DNA of 46,715 bases. It comes from Roseivivax halodurans JCM 10272. Lineage in GTDB: Bacteria; Pseudomonadota; Alphaproteobacteria; Rhodobacterales; Rhodobacteraceae. The notes beneath the pieces are model-generated. The model was given only the letters and a program-made list of their open reading frames with translations, did no database searches and was not told where the DNA came from. The position numbers and the translations under genes were made by a program. Below are positions 8,737-17,933 of the stretch, piece by piece. Position 1 is the stretch's first letter; each line of letters opens with the position of its first letter. Location of the stretch: contig NZ_JALZ01000019.1 in NCBI RefSeq assembly GCF_000521785.1, positions 1-46,715 on the forward strand. The letters are read 5' to 3'.

Positions 8737-10019
8737 CATCCGTCATGATCCTGTGCGCGGTCCTTCTTCTGATCTTTCTGGGCATGCCGGTCGCCTTCGC
8801 CATCGGGATCAGCGGCGCGGCTTACTTCCTTTTGCCCTCCACGGTGCTGCCTGACAGCACGGCGGTGCAGCGCATCGTCGCCGCGAGCCAGTCTTTCCCG
8901 CTTCTTGCGGTGCCGCTCTTCATCCTGCTGGGCAACCTGATGAACCGCGCCGGTATCACGCCACGGCTAATCGAGCTCGCCATGATCCTTGCGGGGTGGA
9001 TGCGCGGCGGGCTCGCGCAATCCTCGCTGATCCTGTCGGCGTTGATGGGCGGGATCTCTGGCTCGGCAGTGGCCGATGCGGCGATGCAGGCGCGCATCCT
9101 CGGTAAACCCATGACCGAGGAAGGCTACGACCCGGGCTTCACCGGAGCGCTTCTTTCGGTGGGCGGACTTATCACCGCGACCCTACCGCCTTCGCTGGGG
9201 CTCATTCTCTATGGCTACCTGGGCGAAGTCTCCATCGGGCGGCTTTTCATCGCCGGGATCGTTCCGGGCGTGCTTCTGACCGTCGCCCTGATGGCGACGA
9301 CCTGGGGCATTTCGGTGCGCCGCGACTACAAGCCTACACGCGCGGAGTTTCCGACGCTGGGCGAGGTTGGGCGCGGGCTCTACCGCAGCTTCTGGGCGGT
9401 GATCTTTCCGATCTGGCTTCTCGTCGGGATCCGGTTCGGGTTCTTCACCCCGTCCGAGGCGGGCGCCTTCGCGGTGGTGTACGCGCTCGTCGTGGGTGGT
9501 CTGATCTATCGCGAACTGAGTTGGCACGCGACGCTAGACGCGATGATTGAAAGCGCGCGGGATATCGGGATGATCATGCTGATCATCCTTTTTTCGGGCG
9601 CGTTCGGCTTCGTCATAACCTTCGAGCGGGTGCCGCAATCCATCACCGAGTTTTCGCTTACCGCGATCGAGGACCCCACGGTCCTGCTTTTCGTGATCTC
9701 GGGCTTCCTTCTGGGGCTCGGTATGTTGATCGAGGCCACCGTTCTCGTGATGCTGCTGACGCCGATCCTCGTCCCGGTCATCACGGCCGCGGGGATCGAC
9801 CCGGTGCACTTCGGGCTCATCATGATGACGCTGGTGACCTTCGGCGGCATGACCCCGCCGGTCGGCGTATCGATGTTCACCGTTTGCGGTATACTGAACG
9901 CCTCGTACGTGAGCTATTCGCTGCGGATCATTCCGCTGGCACTGGCCGTTTTGGCCGTGGTCGTGGCGATGATCCTCTTTCCGAACCTGGTGTTGTTCCT
10001 GCCCGAACTTGTCATGTGA
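8733..10019 (+). CDS. dctM: TRAP transporter large permease, DctM type
   Basis: This 428-residue polytopic protein has about 11-13 hydrophobic helices, of normal length for DctM. Recognisable blocks are L-L-A-V-P-L-F-I-L-L-G-N-L-M, G-G-I-S-G-S-A-V-A-D-A, P-P-S-L-G-L-I-L-Y-G and G-G-M-T-P-P-V-G-V. It forms the transport channel with DctQ. The start at 8733 overlaps the DctQ stop, so the three TRAP genes are one unit downstream of the GntR gene and the epimerase. The operon probably ends here; no clear terminator hairpin was found in the following 280 bases. Confidence 0.93.
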   Translation: MTSVMILCAVLLLIFLGMPVAFAIGISGAAYFLLPSTVLPDSTAVQRIVAASQSFPLLAVPLFILLGNLMNRAGITPRLIELAMILAGWMRGGLAQSSLILSALMGGISGSAVADAAMQARILGKPMTEEGYDPGFTGALLSVGGLITATLPPSLGLILYGYLGEVSIGRLFIAGIVPGVLLTVALMATTWGISVRRDYKPTRAEFPTLGEVGRGLYRSFWAVIFPIWLLVGIRFGFFTPSEAGAFAVVYALVVGGLIYRELSWHATLDAMIESARDIGMIMLIILFSGAFGFVITFERVPQSITEFSLTAIEDPTVLLFVISGFLLGLGMLIEATVLVMLLTPILVPVITAAGIDPVHFGLIMMTLVTFGGMTPPVGVSMFTVCGILNASYVSYSLRIIPLALAVLAVVVAMILFPNLVLFLPELVM

Positions 10020-10300
10020 ACCCGGCCGAAGCGCGTCTGGCCGAGATGCGCCTGCGAGGGGCTATTCCGGCCCCCCCGCATGGCGTCGATCAGAAACGGA
10101 ACCTTGTTCTTTCGACCGCTCCGATACGGTTTCTCGCGATCACAGAGCCAGCCCAGCCTGGAACGGGCCGGGCGTCGATCCCGCCAGCCTGCATCCGCGA
10201 CAGGGAATGGGACACACGCGTTCGCCGGAACTCGACCAAGAGTAATCGTTTGTCGGTCGAAAACTCCTGCAACTCTGAGATTTGAGGTGACAGGCTGAGT
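10020..10300. other. Intergenic region between TRAP operon and pmtA
   Basis: This gap lies between the convergent ends of the TRAP operon and pmtA. No recognisable gene, repeat or convincing terminator was seen. Short open frames here have no protein-like features. Confidence 0.5.
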
Positions 10301-10918
10301 TCACCCCGCCTTTCGGAGCGTCATGAAGGTCATCATGCCGAATGGTGGTAGGGGCTTGCGCTCGACGGGCGACAAGCTGGTCTCTCCGAGAACCGTCTGA
10401 TCCGAAAAATCCGAGTGCCACCCCAAATAATTCGCGAATGGCGCGAAGCCGCGTTCAAGCATCGCCAGTACGCCCGTCGTTCGCTTGAAGTGATTGACTA
10501 CGACCACCTCGCCGCCCGGTTTGCAGACGCGTGCGATCTCGGACATCACCGTTTCGGGGTCGGGCACGACCGATAGGACGTGCATGGCGACAACGGTGTC
10601 GAAATGCGCATCGGGATAATCGATCTCCCGCGCGTCCATCTGGCGGAGTTCGCGAACGTGCGTCAGGCGCATCCGATCGACCTTGTCGCGTGCCTTGCCC
10701 AGCATGTCCTCGCTGTAGTCCACGCCGGTAACCTCCAGATCGTCCCGGTAATGCGGCAGCGCCAGCCCGGTGCCGACGCCGACCTCCAGAACCGCGCCGC
10801 CCCTGTGATTGACGTATTCGACGGCCCTGCGCCGCCCGACATCGGTAATGGCCCCGAACGTCCGGTCATAGATGGGCGCCCAGCGGGCATAGGAAGTCTC
10901 GACGGCGTTGGTATCCAT
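10301..10918 (-). CDS. pmtA: Phosphatidylethanolamine N-methyltransferase
   Basis: This 205-residue SAM-dependent methyltransferase has motif I in V-L-E-V-G-V-G-T-G-L-A-L-P-H-Y (residues 43-57) and an early Y-x-x-W-A-P-I-Y-D-R segment, both typical of the Rhodobacter-type PmtA. It methylates phosphatidylethanolamine stepwise to phosphatidylcholine at the cytoplasmic membrane. The ATG at 10918 is preferred because the upstream in-frame extension overlaps pssA and lacks family similarity. It follows pssA with a one-base gap. The order psd-pssA-pmtA places consecutive pathway steps in one operon and supports the assignment over a generic ubiE-like methylase. Confidence 0.9.
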   Translation of the reverse strand: MDTNAVETSYARWAPIYDRTFGAITDVGRRRAVEYVNHRGGAVLEVGVGTGLALPHYRDDLEVTGVDYSEDMLGKARDKVDRMRLTHVRELRQMDAREIDYPDAHFDTVVAMHVLSVVPDPETVMSEIARVCKPGGEVVVVNHFKRTTGVLAMLERGFAPFANYLGWHSDFSDQTVLGETSLSPVERKPLPPFGMMTFMTLRKAG

Positions 10919-10919
10919 G

Positions 10920-11672
10920 TCAGGTGTCCTTCGACGGAGCCGCGCGCGGCTTGGTGACAAGTGCCCAGATGACGACAGCGACGTAGCCGATGCAAAGCGC
11001 AACAAGCGTGACCCAGGCGAAGGTCAGAACGCTTGCTCCGACGAACGCGACCGCCACCAGGAAAGCCTTCACATTGCGACGAGATATTGTGGTGGTCTTG
11101 AACGACCAGGTCGGAATCCGGCTGATCATCAGCAGACCGATGACGGCCAGATAGAGCGATATCCCGACCGGGTGCAGGATCGGGGCGCCGATGAATGCGA
11201 AGGAAAGGAACATCGGCAGCATGGCCAGCATCGCGCTGGCGGGGGCCGGAACGCCAACGAAATAGGCGTCGTCCTTGCCTTTCGTCTCCGACTTGGTGCC
11301 GACATTGAACCGGGCGAGCCGCAGAACGCAGCACGTCGCGAAGATGAGGACGGAGATCCAGCCGATACTGGTGTGGCTCTGCAAACCCCAGAAGTAGATC
11401 ACCAGCGGAGGCGCCACACCGAAGTTCAGGAAATCTGCAAGCGAGTCGAGTTCGGCACCGATCGCGCTGTCGGCTGCCATCGCGCGGGCCAGGCGCCCGT
11501 CGAGCCCGTCGAGCACGCAGGCCGCGAGGATCAGCTTCACAGCGAGGGTGAAATCGCCCTGTATCCCGAAGCGGATCGCGCTCAGACCGGCGCAGATCGC
11601 CGCGATCGTCAGCATGTTCGGCACGAGCTGGATGAGCGGGATCTCCGGTCTGCGTGGCGGCTTTTCGGTCAT
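10920..11672 (-). CDS. pssA: CDP-diacylglycerol-serine O-phosphatidyltransferase (phosphatidylserine synthase)
   Basis: This 250-residue membrane enzyme has several transmembrane helices. The CDP-alcohol phosphatidyltransferase motif D-G-x2-A-R-x8-G-x3-D-x3-D is visible as [20 protein letters not shown] followed by L-A-D. It makes phosphatidylserine from CDP-diacylglycerol and serine, the substrate of the decarboxylase encoded immediately upstream. The start overlaps the psd stop by four bases. Length and motif agree with the subclass II (Bacillus/alphaproteobacterial) integral membrane enzyme. Confidence 0.95.
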   Translation of the reverse strand: MTEKPPRRPEIPLIQLVPNMLTIAAICAGLSAIRFGIQGDFTLAVKLILAACVLDGLDGRLARAMAADSAIGAELDSLADFLNFGVAPPLVIYFWGLQSHTSIGWISVLIFATCCVLRLARFNVGTKSETKGKDDAYFVGVPAPASAMLAMLPMFLSFAFIGAPILHPVGISLYLAVIGLLMISRIPTWSFKTTTISRRNVKAFLVAVAFVGASVLTFAWVTLVALCIGYVAVVIWALVTKPRAAPSKDT

Positions 11673-12349
11673 CGGGGCTGGCCGGACCCGGCTGTTTCCC
11701 CGAGATCGGCCATGACGGTCTCGCCCGCGACCATCGTTTGCCCGATGCGCACTTTCGGGGTCACCCCAGGGGGCAAATAGACGTCGAGCCGCGAGCCGAA
11801 GCGGATTAGACCGAAGCGCTCTCCGGTCGAAAGCAGATCACCTTCGGAGGTCCAGCAGACGATGCGGCGCGCGACCAGCCCCGCGATCTGGACGACGGCC
11901 AGATCGTCGCCGGCCTCCGTCCGGATACGCAGACTGTTCCGCTCGTTGTCGGCGCTGGCCTTGTCGAGGGACGCGTTCAGGAATTTTCCGGGCCTGTAGG
12001 CGATGCTTGTGATCTGCCCCGCCGTCGGCGCGCGGTTCACGTGGCAGTTGAAGACGTTCATGAATACGCTGACGCGCGTCAGGGACGTTGCCGCCATGCC
12101 GAGCTCGGTAGGGGGAACGGCCGGTTCGATCAGGGACACGATGCCGTCGGCGGGGCTGACCACCAGACCATCCCTCTCGGGCGGCACGCGTTCCGGGTCG
12201 CGGAAAAAGTAGTAGCACCAGACCGTGATGCCGACGCCCAGCCATCCGGCCACGGGGGTTACGAAAAACAATCCTGCAGCAATTGCCGCGAAGATTGCAA
12301 CGAACTTTACGCCCTCGCGGTGCATCGGTTTCACGAAGGTCGAGACCAT
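11669..12349 (-). CDS. psd: Phosphatidylserine decarboxylase
   Basis: This 226-residue proenzyme converts phosphatidylserine to phosphatidylethanolamine. The self-cleavage site is in [11 protein letters not shown] (Gly185-Ser186), where the serine becomes the pyruvoyl cofactor. The length and the F-G-S-R form are those of the short, archaeal-like PSD class common in alphaproteobacteria. The N-terminal region has hydrophobic membrane-anchoring segments (about residues 15-48). The ATG at 12349 ([10 protein letters not shown]) is chosen; a longer in-frame start would add 27 residues unlike the family. It is the first gene of psd-pssA-pmtA. Confidence 0.93.
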   Translation of the reverse strand: MVSTFVKPMHREGVKFVAIFAAIAAGLFFVTPVAGWLGVGITVWCYYFFRDPERVPPERDGLVVSPADGIVSLIEPAVPPTELGMAATSLTRVSVFMNVFNCHVNRAPTAGQITSIAYRPGKFLNASLDKASADNERNSLRIRTEAGDDLAVVQIAGLVARRIVCWTSEGDLLSTGERFGLIRFGSRLDVYLPPGVTPKVRIGQTMVAGETVMADLGETAGSGQPR

Positions 12350-12704
12350 GTTCACAGGACACCTCAAAGCTGTGTTCGCCAACTGCGCGCAATTGTGGCG
12401 CTGAACTAAATCGCCCCCATGTCGCACCACCGGTCGAACATACGCGGCCCCAGAACTGCGATCATTTTCAGCCGTACTGCGAGGTCAACCCTCCAACCGC
12501 GTACTTCACAACCGTCGGGTAGGCAACCCGAGCCACCGCGGCAGCCGAGGTGGGATGATATTCGATGTGGATGGCGGCTTGTCTTGAACCGTGTGGGCTG
12601 CGCTCTGACCGCACGACCGTACCGGGCTCCGGCGGCGATGATCGCCAAGGAGGCGCGCTCTTCTGACGCCAGCCGCCAAGACCGCGTCCTACCGGCTTTG
12701 CCGC
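12350..12704. other. Intergenic region, psd promoter side and znuB 3' side
   Basis: This stretch should hold the promoter of the psd-pssA-pmtA operon (minus strand) next to 12349 and the end of the znu operon transcript next to 12704. No convincing gene, RNA or repeat was recognised. No clean terminator hairpin with a T-run was found. Confidence 0.5.
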
Positions 12705-13499
12705 TTACGCCGCACGCCTGAGGCCGGCCATAGCCGTCGAAAGGCAGAATAGCAACGCCGTGACGCACACGATCGTCGGGCCGGTGGGCGTGTCGAACTC
12801 GTAGGAGGCGCGCAGTCCCGCCCAGGCCGAGACCATCGCGACAAGCGCGGCCATCAGGCCCATGCGCTCCGGCGTCGCGGCGAAGGGGCGCACGGTGGCC
12901 GCCGGGATGATCAGAAGCGCGGTGATGAGCAGGACGCCGACGACCTTGATTGCCACGGCGACAACCACCGCCAGCGCCAGGGTCAGGACCAGTTGTTCGC
13001 GCTTCGGGTCGATCCCCGCGGCGCGGGCGAGGCCCTCGTTCAGCGTCGAGGTCAGGAGCGCGTTCCAGCGCCAGCCGATCAGCGCAATCACCAGCGCCGC
13101 GCCGCCCCAGATCACCGCAAGATCGCCGCGCGACACCGACAGGATGTCGCCGAAGAGATAGGCCATGAGGTCGATGCGCACGCCGGGGATGAAGGTCACG
13201 CCCACGAGCCCGAAGGCGAGCGCTGAATGCGCCATCACGCCGAGCAGCGTGTCCATCGCGTAGCCCCGTCCCGAGATCGTCGAAACGATCGTCGCCATGA
13301 TCAGCGCCACGATCATGGCGCCCGCGAAGACCGGAAGCGAAAATGCCAGCGACAGCGCCACGCCGAGGATCGCGGCATGGGCGGTGGCGTCGCCGAAATA
13401 GGCCATCCGGCGCCAGACCACGAAACAGCCGAGCGGCGCCGCCGCCAGCCCGGTGCCGATGCCGGCGAGGGCGGCGCGTGTCATGAAGTCGTCGAGCAT
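12705..13499 (-). CDS. znuB: Zinc ABC transporter permease
   Basis: This 264-residue ABC-3 family membrane subunit has about eight hydrophobic helices. Family features include R-R-M-A-Y-F-G-D-A-T-A-H-A-A-I-L-G near residues 30-46 and A-L-L-I-I-P-A-A-T-V-R-P-F-A in the ATPase-coupling loop. It forms the transmembrane path for Zn2+ delivered by ZnuA. Its start codon overlaps the znuC stop by one base, so it is the last gene of zur-znuC-znuB. Manganese permeases share the fold, but zur and the His-rich partners favour zinc. Confidence 0.93.
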   Translation of the reverse strand: MLDDFMTRAALAGIGTGLAAAPLGCFVVWRRMAYFGDATAHAAILGVALSLAFSLPVFAGAMIVALIMATIVSTISGRGYAMDTLLGVMAHSALAFGLVGVTFIPGVRIDLMAYLFGDILSVSRGDLAVIWGGAALVIALIGWRWNALLTSTLNEGLARAAGIDPKREQLVLTLALAVVVAVAIKVVGVLLITALLIIPAATVRPFAATPERMGLMAALVAMVSAWAGLRASYEFDTPTGPTIVCVTALLFCLSTAMAGLRRAA

Positions 13500-14251
13500 T
13501 ATTCCGCGGCGTCCTGTGCGTGATCGTGCGTGTGACTGTGGTCGTGCGTGTGGCGGTAGAGCGCGAGCGCCCCGCGCGTGCCCTCGCCGAAGAGGCGGCG
13601 GTAATCGGGCGCGTTGGCGACCACCTCGGGCGTGCCTTCGCAGCAGACATGGCCGTTTAGGCAGATCACGCGGTCGGACGTGCTCATCACCACGTGAAGA
13701 TCGTGGCTGATCATCAGGACGCCGCAGCCCGTCTCGCTCCGCACCTCCTCGATCCGCCGGTAGAACGCGGCGGCGCCCGGCTGATCGAGACCTGCGGTGG
13801 CCTCGTCGAGGATCAGCAGATCGGGCTCCTCGAGGATCGCGCGGGCGAGGAGGGCGCGCTGGAACTGCCCGCCGGAGAGGGCCGACATCTGCCGTTTGCC
13901 GATCTCGGGAACGCCCGCGCGCTCCAAAGCCTCGCGGGCCTTGGCCGCCGGCACGCGGCGGGGCAGGGAGAGGAACCGCTCGACATTCATCGGCAGCGTG
14001 GGATCGAGGACGAGCCGCTGCGGCACGTAGCCGATGCGCAGGTCCGGGGCGCGCTCGATCGTGCCTCCGGCTAAGGCGACGCCGCCGAGGATCGCCGTGA
14101 GCAACGTCGACTTGCCGGAGCCGTTGGGGCCGACGATCGTGACGATTTCGCCGGCATTCACGTAGAGGTCCACGTCATGCAGAACCGTGGCCGCTCCGTA
14201 GCGGACCGTCAGGTTTCGGGTCGCGACGAGAGGCGTCGACATGACAGTCAT
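13499..14251 (-). CDS. znuC: Zinc ABC transporter ATPase
   Basis: This 250-residue ABC ATPase has Walker A G-P-N-G-S-G-K-S-T at residues 41-49, signature L-S-G-G-Q at 124-128, and Walker B L-L-I-L-D-E-A at 144-150. The C-terminus carries a short His-rich tail (H-T-H-D-H-S-H-T-H-D-H, about residues 233-243), a common feature of ZnuC that may sense or bind zinc. The start at 14251 overlaps the zur stop (ATGA); a second in-frame ATG three codons later is an alternative. It powers the ZnuB channel. Confidence 0.95.
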   Translation of the reverse strand: MTVMSTPLVATRNLTVRYGAATVLHDVDLYVNAGEIVTIVGPNGSGKSTLLTAILGGVALAGGTIERAPDLRIGYVPQRLVLDPTLPMNVERFLSLPRRVPAAKAREALERAGVPEIGKRQMSALSGGQFQRALLARAILEEPDLLILDEATAGLDQPGAAAFYRRIEEVRSETGCGVLMISHDLHVVMSTSDRVICLNGHVCCEGTPEVVANAPDYRRLFGEGTRGALALYRHTHDHSHTHDHAQDAAE

Positions 14252-14724
14252 GCCGGTTTGCTGCAACCGGGGCAGAGCCCTTCGGCCTCGCGCACGGCCC
14301 GTTCGATGACGAAACCGGCCTGTTTGGCCGCACGACCGATCTCGCCCTTCGACGGGTCCGATTCCGCTTCGACGACGCGGTCGCAGGATCGGCAGATCAG
14401 AAAGACCGGGGCGTGCGGATCCTCGAGATGCGAGCACGCGATGAAGGCGTTGAGCCGCTCGATCCGGTGCGCGAAGCCATGTTTGGTCAGGAACTCGAGC
14501 GCGCGGTAGGCGACGGGGGGCTGCGATCCGAGACCGTCGGCCCGCAGGATGTCGAGAATCTCGTAGGCGCCCATCGCCTTGTGTTCGGAGAGCAGGATCT
14601 CGAGCACGCGCTGACGGGTCCTCGTGAATTGCAGACCGCGATCGGCGCAGATCTGTTCGACCGATGCGACGCCGCCCGAAATGCAAGCGTCATGGTCGTG
14701 CGCTTCGAATGCCTGATCGGTCAC
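14248..14724 (-). CDS. zur: Fur-family zinc uptake regulator
   Basis: This 158-residue Fur-superfamily repressor has an N-terminal winged helix (about residues 30-95, with F-T-R-T-R-Q-R-V-L-E-I-L-L). Its structural zinc site uses two CxxC pairs (Cys111/Cys114 and Cys151/Cys154), and a H-x-x-D-P-H segment near residues 99-104 is likely part of the regulatory zinc site. The GTG at 14724 is selected because GGAGG lies about five bases before it; an upstream GTG at 14739 is less well placed. Zur represses zinc-uptake genes when zinc is sufficient. It heads zur-znuC-znuB and is divergent from znuA. Confidence 0.92.
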   Translation of the reverse strand: MTDQAFEAHDHDACISGGVASVEQICADRGLQFTRTRQRVLEILLSEHKAMGAYEILDILRADGLGSQPPVAYRALEFLTKHGFAHRIERLNAFIACSHLEDPHAPVFLICRSCDRVVEAESDPSKGEIGRAAKQAGFVIERAVREAEGLCPGCSKPA

Positions 14725-14753
14725 TGCCGCCTCCTGCACAGATTTGGTCTTGC

Positions 14754-14767
14754 TACGATATATCGTA
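14754..14767. promoter_or_regulatory. Zur operator candidate between zur and znuA
   Basis: TACGATATATCGTA is a perfect 14-bp palindrome in the middle of the 87-base divergent region. One site could repress both zur-znuCB and znuA. The position and symmetry are seen directly; binding by Zur is inferred. The AT-rich core may overlap the -10 regions of both promoters. Confidence 0.7.
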
Positions 14768-14811
14768 ACGACTATGCCAACGTTGCTGTTACTTAATCAC
14801 AGGAGCTTCGG

Positions 14812-15936
14812 ATGTCCATGAGCTTTGGGAAGTCTCTCGCGGGCAGCGTACTCGCGCTCGCTGCGGCGAGCGCCGCACAGGCCGACGTGCCGCAGGTCGC
14901 AACGGACATCGCGCCGGTCCACGGCCTGGTGGCCCGCGTCATGGACGGTCTCGGGGAGCCAGCCCTCGTGGTGCAGCCGGGGGCCTCGCCGCACAGCTAT
15001 TCGATGCGCCCGTCGGAGGCGCGTGCCCTCGAGCAATCGGATGCCGTCTTCTGGATCGGTGCGGAGCTCGAGCCGTGGCTGGAGGAGTCGATCGACACGC
15101 TGGCCTCGGATGCGCTTGTCGTCGAGCTGCTGGGCGTCGACGGAATTACGACCCTCGAATTCCGTGAAGGCGCGACCTTCGAAGCGCACGATCACGAGCA
15201 TGGCGACGAGCCCCACGCGGACCATGATCACGACCACGCGAGCGAGGAACACGCGGCTCACGACCATGCCGACGAGACCGCGCACGACGATCACGATCAC
15301 GCGGACGAGGCGTCGCACGAGGGTGAAAAGCACGATGGGCACGACCATGGGGACGAGGAGCATGACCACGAAGGGGAGGACCATGCCGGCCACGACCATG
15401 CCGGTCACAGCCACGAGGGCGTCGATCCCCACGCCTGGCTCGACCCCGAGAATGCCAAGACCTGGCTCGACGTGATCGCCGAGGACCTCGCCGAGCTCGA
15501 TCCCGAAAATGCCGAGACCTATCGCGCGAATGCCACCGCGGGCCGGGAGGAGATCGATGCCGCGATGGCCGATGTGGAGACCATGCTCTCGACGGCCGAC
15601 GATGTCAGCTTTGTCGTCTTCCATGACGCCTATCACTACTTCGAGAACCGCTTCGGCATTTCCGCCGCGGGGGCGATCTCGCTCAGCGACGCGACGGATC
15701 CGAGCCCGGCCCGGGTCGAAGAGGTGCGCGACACGATCCGCGATCTCGGTGTGGCTTGCGTCTTTGCCGAACCGCAATTCAACCAGGATCTCGTGGCGAC
15801 CGTCTCGGACGGGACCGACGTGCAGGCTGCCGTCATCGACCCGCTCGGCTTCGAGCTGGAGATGGGCCCGGACTTCTACCCCGAGCTCATCCGCTCCATC
15901 GGCGACAGCATCGCGAGCTGCACAAGCTCGTCCTGA
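14812..15936 (+). CDS. znuA: Zinc ABC transporter substrate-binding protein
   Basis: This 374-residue cluster A-I metal-binding lipoprotein-like receptor has a signal peptide (residues 1-24, A-A-S-A-A-Q-A-D). Metal ligands are seen as His61 (S-P-H-S-Y), His207 (D-P-H-A-W) and His272 (F-H-D-A-Y), with a later Asp. Between residues 126 and 201 is an acidic, His-rich loop holding 24 histidines, much longer than in E. coli ZnuA. This kind of loop is typical of ZnuA and may scavenge zinc or assist loading. AGGAGC lies upstream of ATG 14812; a second in-frame ATG is at 14818. Expression should follow the Zur palindrome. Confidence 0.95.
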   Translation: MSMSFGKSLAGSVLALAAASAAQADVPQVATDIAPVHGLVARVMDGLGEPALVVQPGASPHSYSMRPSEARALEQSDAVFWIGAELEPWLEESIDTLASDALVVELLGVDGITTLEFREGATFEAHDHEHGDEPHADHDHDHASEEHAAHDHADETAHDDHDHADEASHEGEKHDGHDHGDEEHDHEGEDHAGHDHAGHSHEGVDPHAWLDPENAKTWLDVIAEDLAELDPENAETYRANATAGREEIDAAMADVETMLSTADDVSFVVFHDAYHYFENRFGISAAGAISLSDATDPSPARVEEVRDTIRDLGVACVFAEPQFNQDLVATVSDGTDVQAAVIDPLGFELEMGPDFYPELIRSIGDSIASCTSSS

Positions 15937-15954
15937 CGGCTCCCGAGGGCTGGG

Positions 15955-15979
15955 CCCCGCCGCTGCGCCGGTGGCGGGG
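15955..15979 (+). terminator. Hairpin after znuA
   Basis: CCCCGCC (15955-15961) pairs perfectly with GGCGGGG (15973-15979), 18 bases after the znuA stop. There is no T-run, so it may act as a transcript-stabilising or factor-assisted end rather than a classic intrinsic terminator. Confidence 0.45.
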
Positions 15980-16438
15980 GTCCGCTCCGCCGCTGTGGGG
16001 AACGCCCACCGCTCGGTGAAACTTGGCGCAACGAGGTCATCGACGAGACGCGTGATGCCCGCGTACTGATATCGCCGCGGCGGGCTTTACCGTCGCTCGG
16101 CCGTCCTTGAGACTGCGGCTGACGGGTCAACGTGCAGCGGGCTGATCCAGTAACCCGCGCCTATCCGAGTGTGTCTGCCACGCCCCTCCAGCGTCTCCCC
16201 GACGATCCGCAGCCGAAGCGACGGAGCCAATCCCAGGCGACACGGCGGTCTAATTACGGCGCGCTCTCTTGCGTGCTTCGTCCTGGGGGGCTACGGGGCC
16301 CGCGTATCATCTGGACCTGGGGTGCGACTCCCCGGGTGGCTCTCCCGGCCGCCGATCCGCCGGGTCAACCAAGACTATCTGTATAGATGACCGGCGCGGC
16401 GTCGCCGCCGGGCCGGACTGGAACGGGACATCTCGACC
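15980..16438. other. Intergenic region before the SulP gene
   Basis: This region has no recognisable coding content or repeat. The promoter of the SulP-universal stress protein pair should lie in its right part. No regulatory motif was identified with confidence. Confidence 0.5.
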
Positions 16439-17920
16439 ATGAACCTCAACGCATACCGGCGCCAGTGGCTCAGTAACGTCCGCGGCGATCTGCTTTCCGG
16501 CCTCGTCGTCGCGCTCGCCCTCATCCCCGAAGCGATCGCCTTCTCGATCATTGCCGGCGTGGACCCCAAGGTGGGTCTTTACGCGTCGTTCTCGATCGCC
16601 GTCGTCACCGCCATCGCCGGGGGCCGGCCCGGCATGATCTCGGCCGCGACGGCCGCAACCGCCGTGCTGATGGTGACGCTCGTTGCAGATCACGGGCTTC
16701 AGTACCTGCTGGCGACCACGGTGCTCGCCGGCCTCCTTCAGATCGTCGCCGGCTTCGCGCGGCTCGGTCACCTGATGCGCTTCGTATCTCGCTCGGTGAT
16801 GACGGGCTTCGTGAACGCGCTCGCCATCCTGATCTTCATGGCGCAGATCCCCGAGCTCGTCGGCGTGCCGTGGCTGACCTATCCGCTCGTCGCGGCCGGG
16901 CTCGCGATCATCTACCTCTTTCCGTACCTGACCCGGGCTGTGCCGTCGCCGCTGGTGACGATCATCGTCCTGTCGGTCGTGGTGATGGTCATGGGCTGGG
17001 ACGTCCGCACCGTCGGCGACATGGGGGCGCTGCCCGACACGTTGCCGATCTTCCTGATCCCCGACATCCCGCTCACCTTCGAGACGCTGGGGATCATCTT
17101 CCCCTACGCCGCCGCCATCGCCGTCGTGGGGCTGCTCGAGAGCCTGATGACCGAGAACATCGTCGACGACCTGACTGATACAAAGTCGGACCGGAACCAG
17201 GAGTGCATCGGTCAGGGCCTCGCCAATACCGCGACCGGTTTCATCGGCGGCATGGCCGGCTGCGCGATGATCGGGCAGTCGATCATCAACATCAAATCGG
17301 GGGGGCGGGGGCGGCTCTCGTGCTTTGCCGCCGGTGTCTTCCTGCTGTTCATGGTGGTCGTGCTCGGCGATGTCGTGGCGCAGATCCCGATGGCCGCTCT
17401 GGTGGCGATCATGATCATGGTCTCGATCGGCACCTTCTCCTGGTCCTCGCTCAAACAGCTGCGGACACATCCGCGATCCTCGTCCATCGTGATGCTCGCG
17501 ACCGTGGCGGTGGTGGTCTACACCCACAACCTCGCCATCGGCGTACTCGTGGGCGTCCTGCTGTCGGGCCTTTTCTTCGCAGGCAAGATCGCGCAGCTCT
17601 TCCGGGTCACGTCGTCGCTGGCGGAGGACGGGCGCGTGCGGACCTACCACGTCGAGGGCCAGCTCTTCTTTGCCTCTGCGGAGGATTTCATGGAGGCGTT
17701 CGACTTCAAGGAGGCCGTGGAGCGCGTCGTGATCGACGTGAGCGAAGCTCATATCTGGGACATCTCCTCGATTGCGGCGCTCGACATGGCCGTGCTCAAG
17801 TTCCGAAGGGACGGCTCCGAAGTCGAGATCGCCGGCATGAACGCAGCGTCCAAGACCATCGTCGACAGGCTGGCCGTCCATGACGAGCCCGGCGCGATGG
17901 ACAAACTGACGGCGCATTGA
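16439..17920 (+). CDS. SulP-family inorganic anion transporter with STAS domain
   Basis: This 493-residue membrane protein starts with [16 protein letters not shown], the SulP N-terminal signature. The membrane domain runs to about residue 385 and has many helices, including [12 protein letters not shown] near residue 278. A cytoplasmic STAS domain follows (about 395-493), with [12 protein letters not shown] near its phosphorylation-site loop. Substrates of the family include sulfate, bicarbonate and dicarboxylates and cannot be told from sequence. The universal stress protein gene begins 13 bases after it, suggesting an operon. An SHMT or carbonic anhydrase partner, which would hint at bicarbonate, is absent. 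Confidence 0.92.
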   Translation: MNLNAYRRQWLSNVRGDLLSGLVVALALIPEAIAFSIIAGVDPKVGLYASFSIAVVTAIAGGRPGMISAATAATAVLMVTLVADHGLQYLLATTVLAGLLQIVAGFARLGHLMRFVSRSVMTGFVNALAILIFMAQIPELVGVPWLTYPLVAAGLAIIYLFPYLTRAVPSPLVTIIVLSVVVMVMGWDVRTVGDMGALPDTLPIFLIPDIPLTFETLGIIFPYAAAIAVVGLLESLMTENIVDDLTDTKSDRNQECIGQGLANTATGFIGGMAGCAMIGQSIINIKSGGRGRLSCFAAGVFLLFMVVVLGDVVAQIPMAALVAIMIMVSIGTFSWSSLKQLRTHPRSSSIVMLATVAVVVYTHNLAIGVLVGVLLSGLFFAGKIAQLFRVTSSLAEDGRVRTYHVEGQLFFASAEDFMEAFDFKEAVERVVIDVSEAHIWDISSIAALDMAVLKFRRDGSEVEIAGMNAASKTIVDRLAVHDEPGAMDKLTAH

Positions 17921-17933
17921 AGGAGGAAACGTC

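Noticed and set aside
15180-15420. Repetitive tract that could suggest a tandem repeat or CRISPR-like array
   Set aside because: It is the coding sequence of the His-rich loop of ZnuA. Units are irregular and in frame, with no spacer-repeat pattern.
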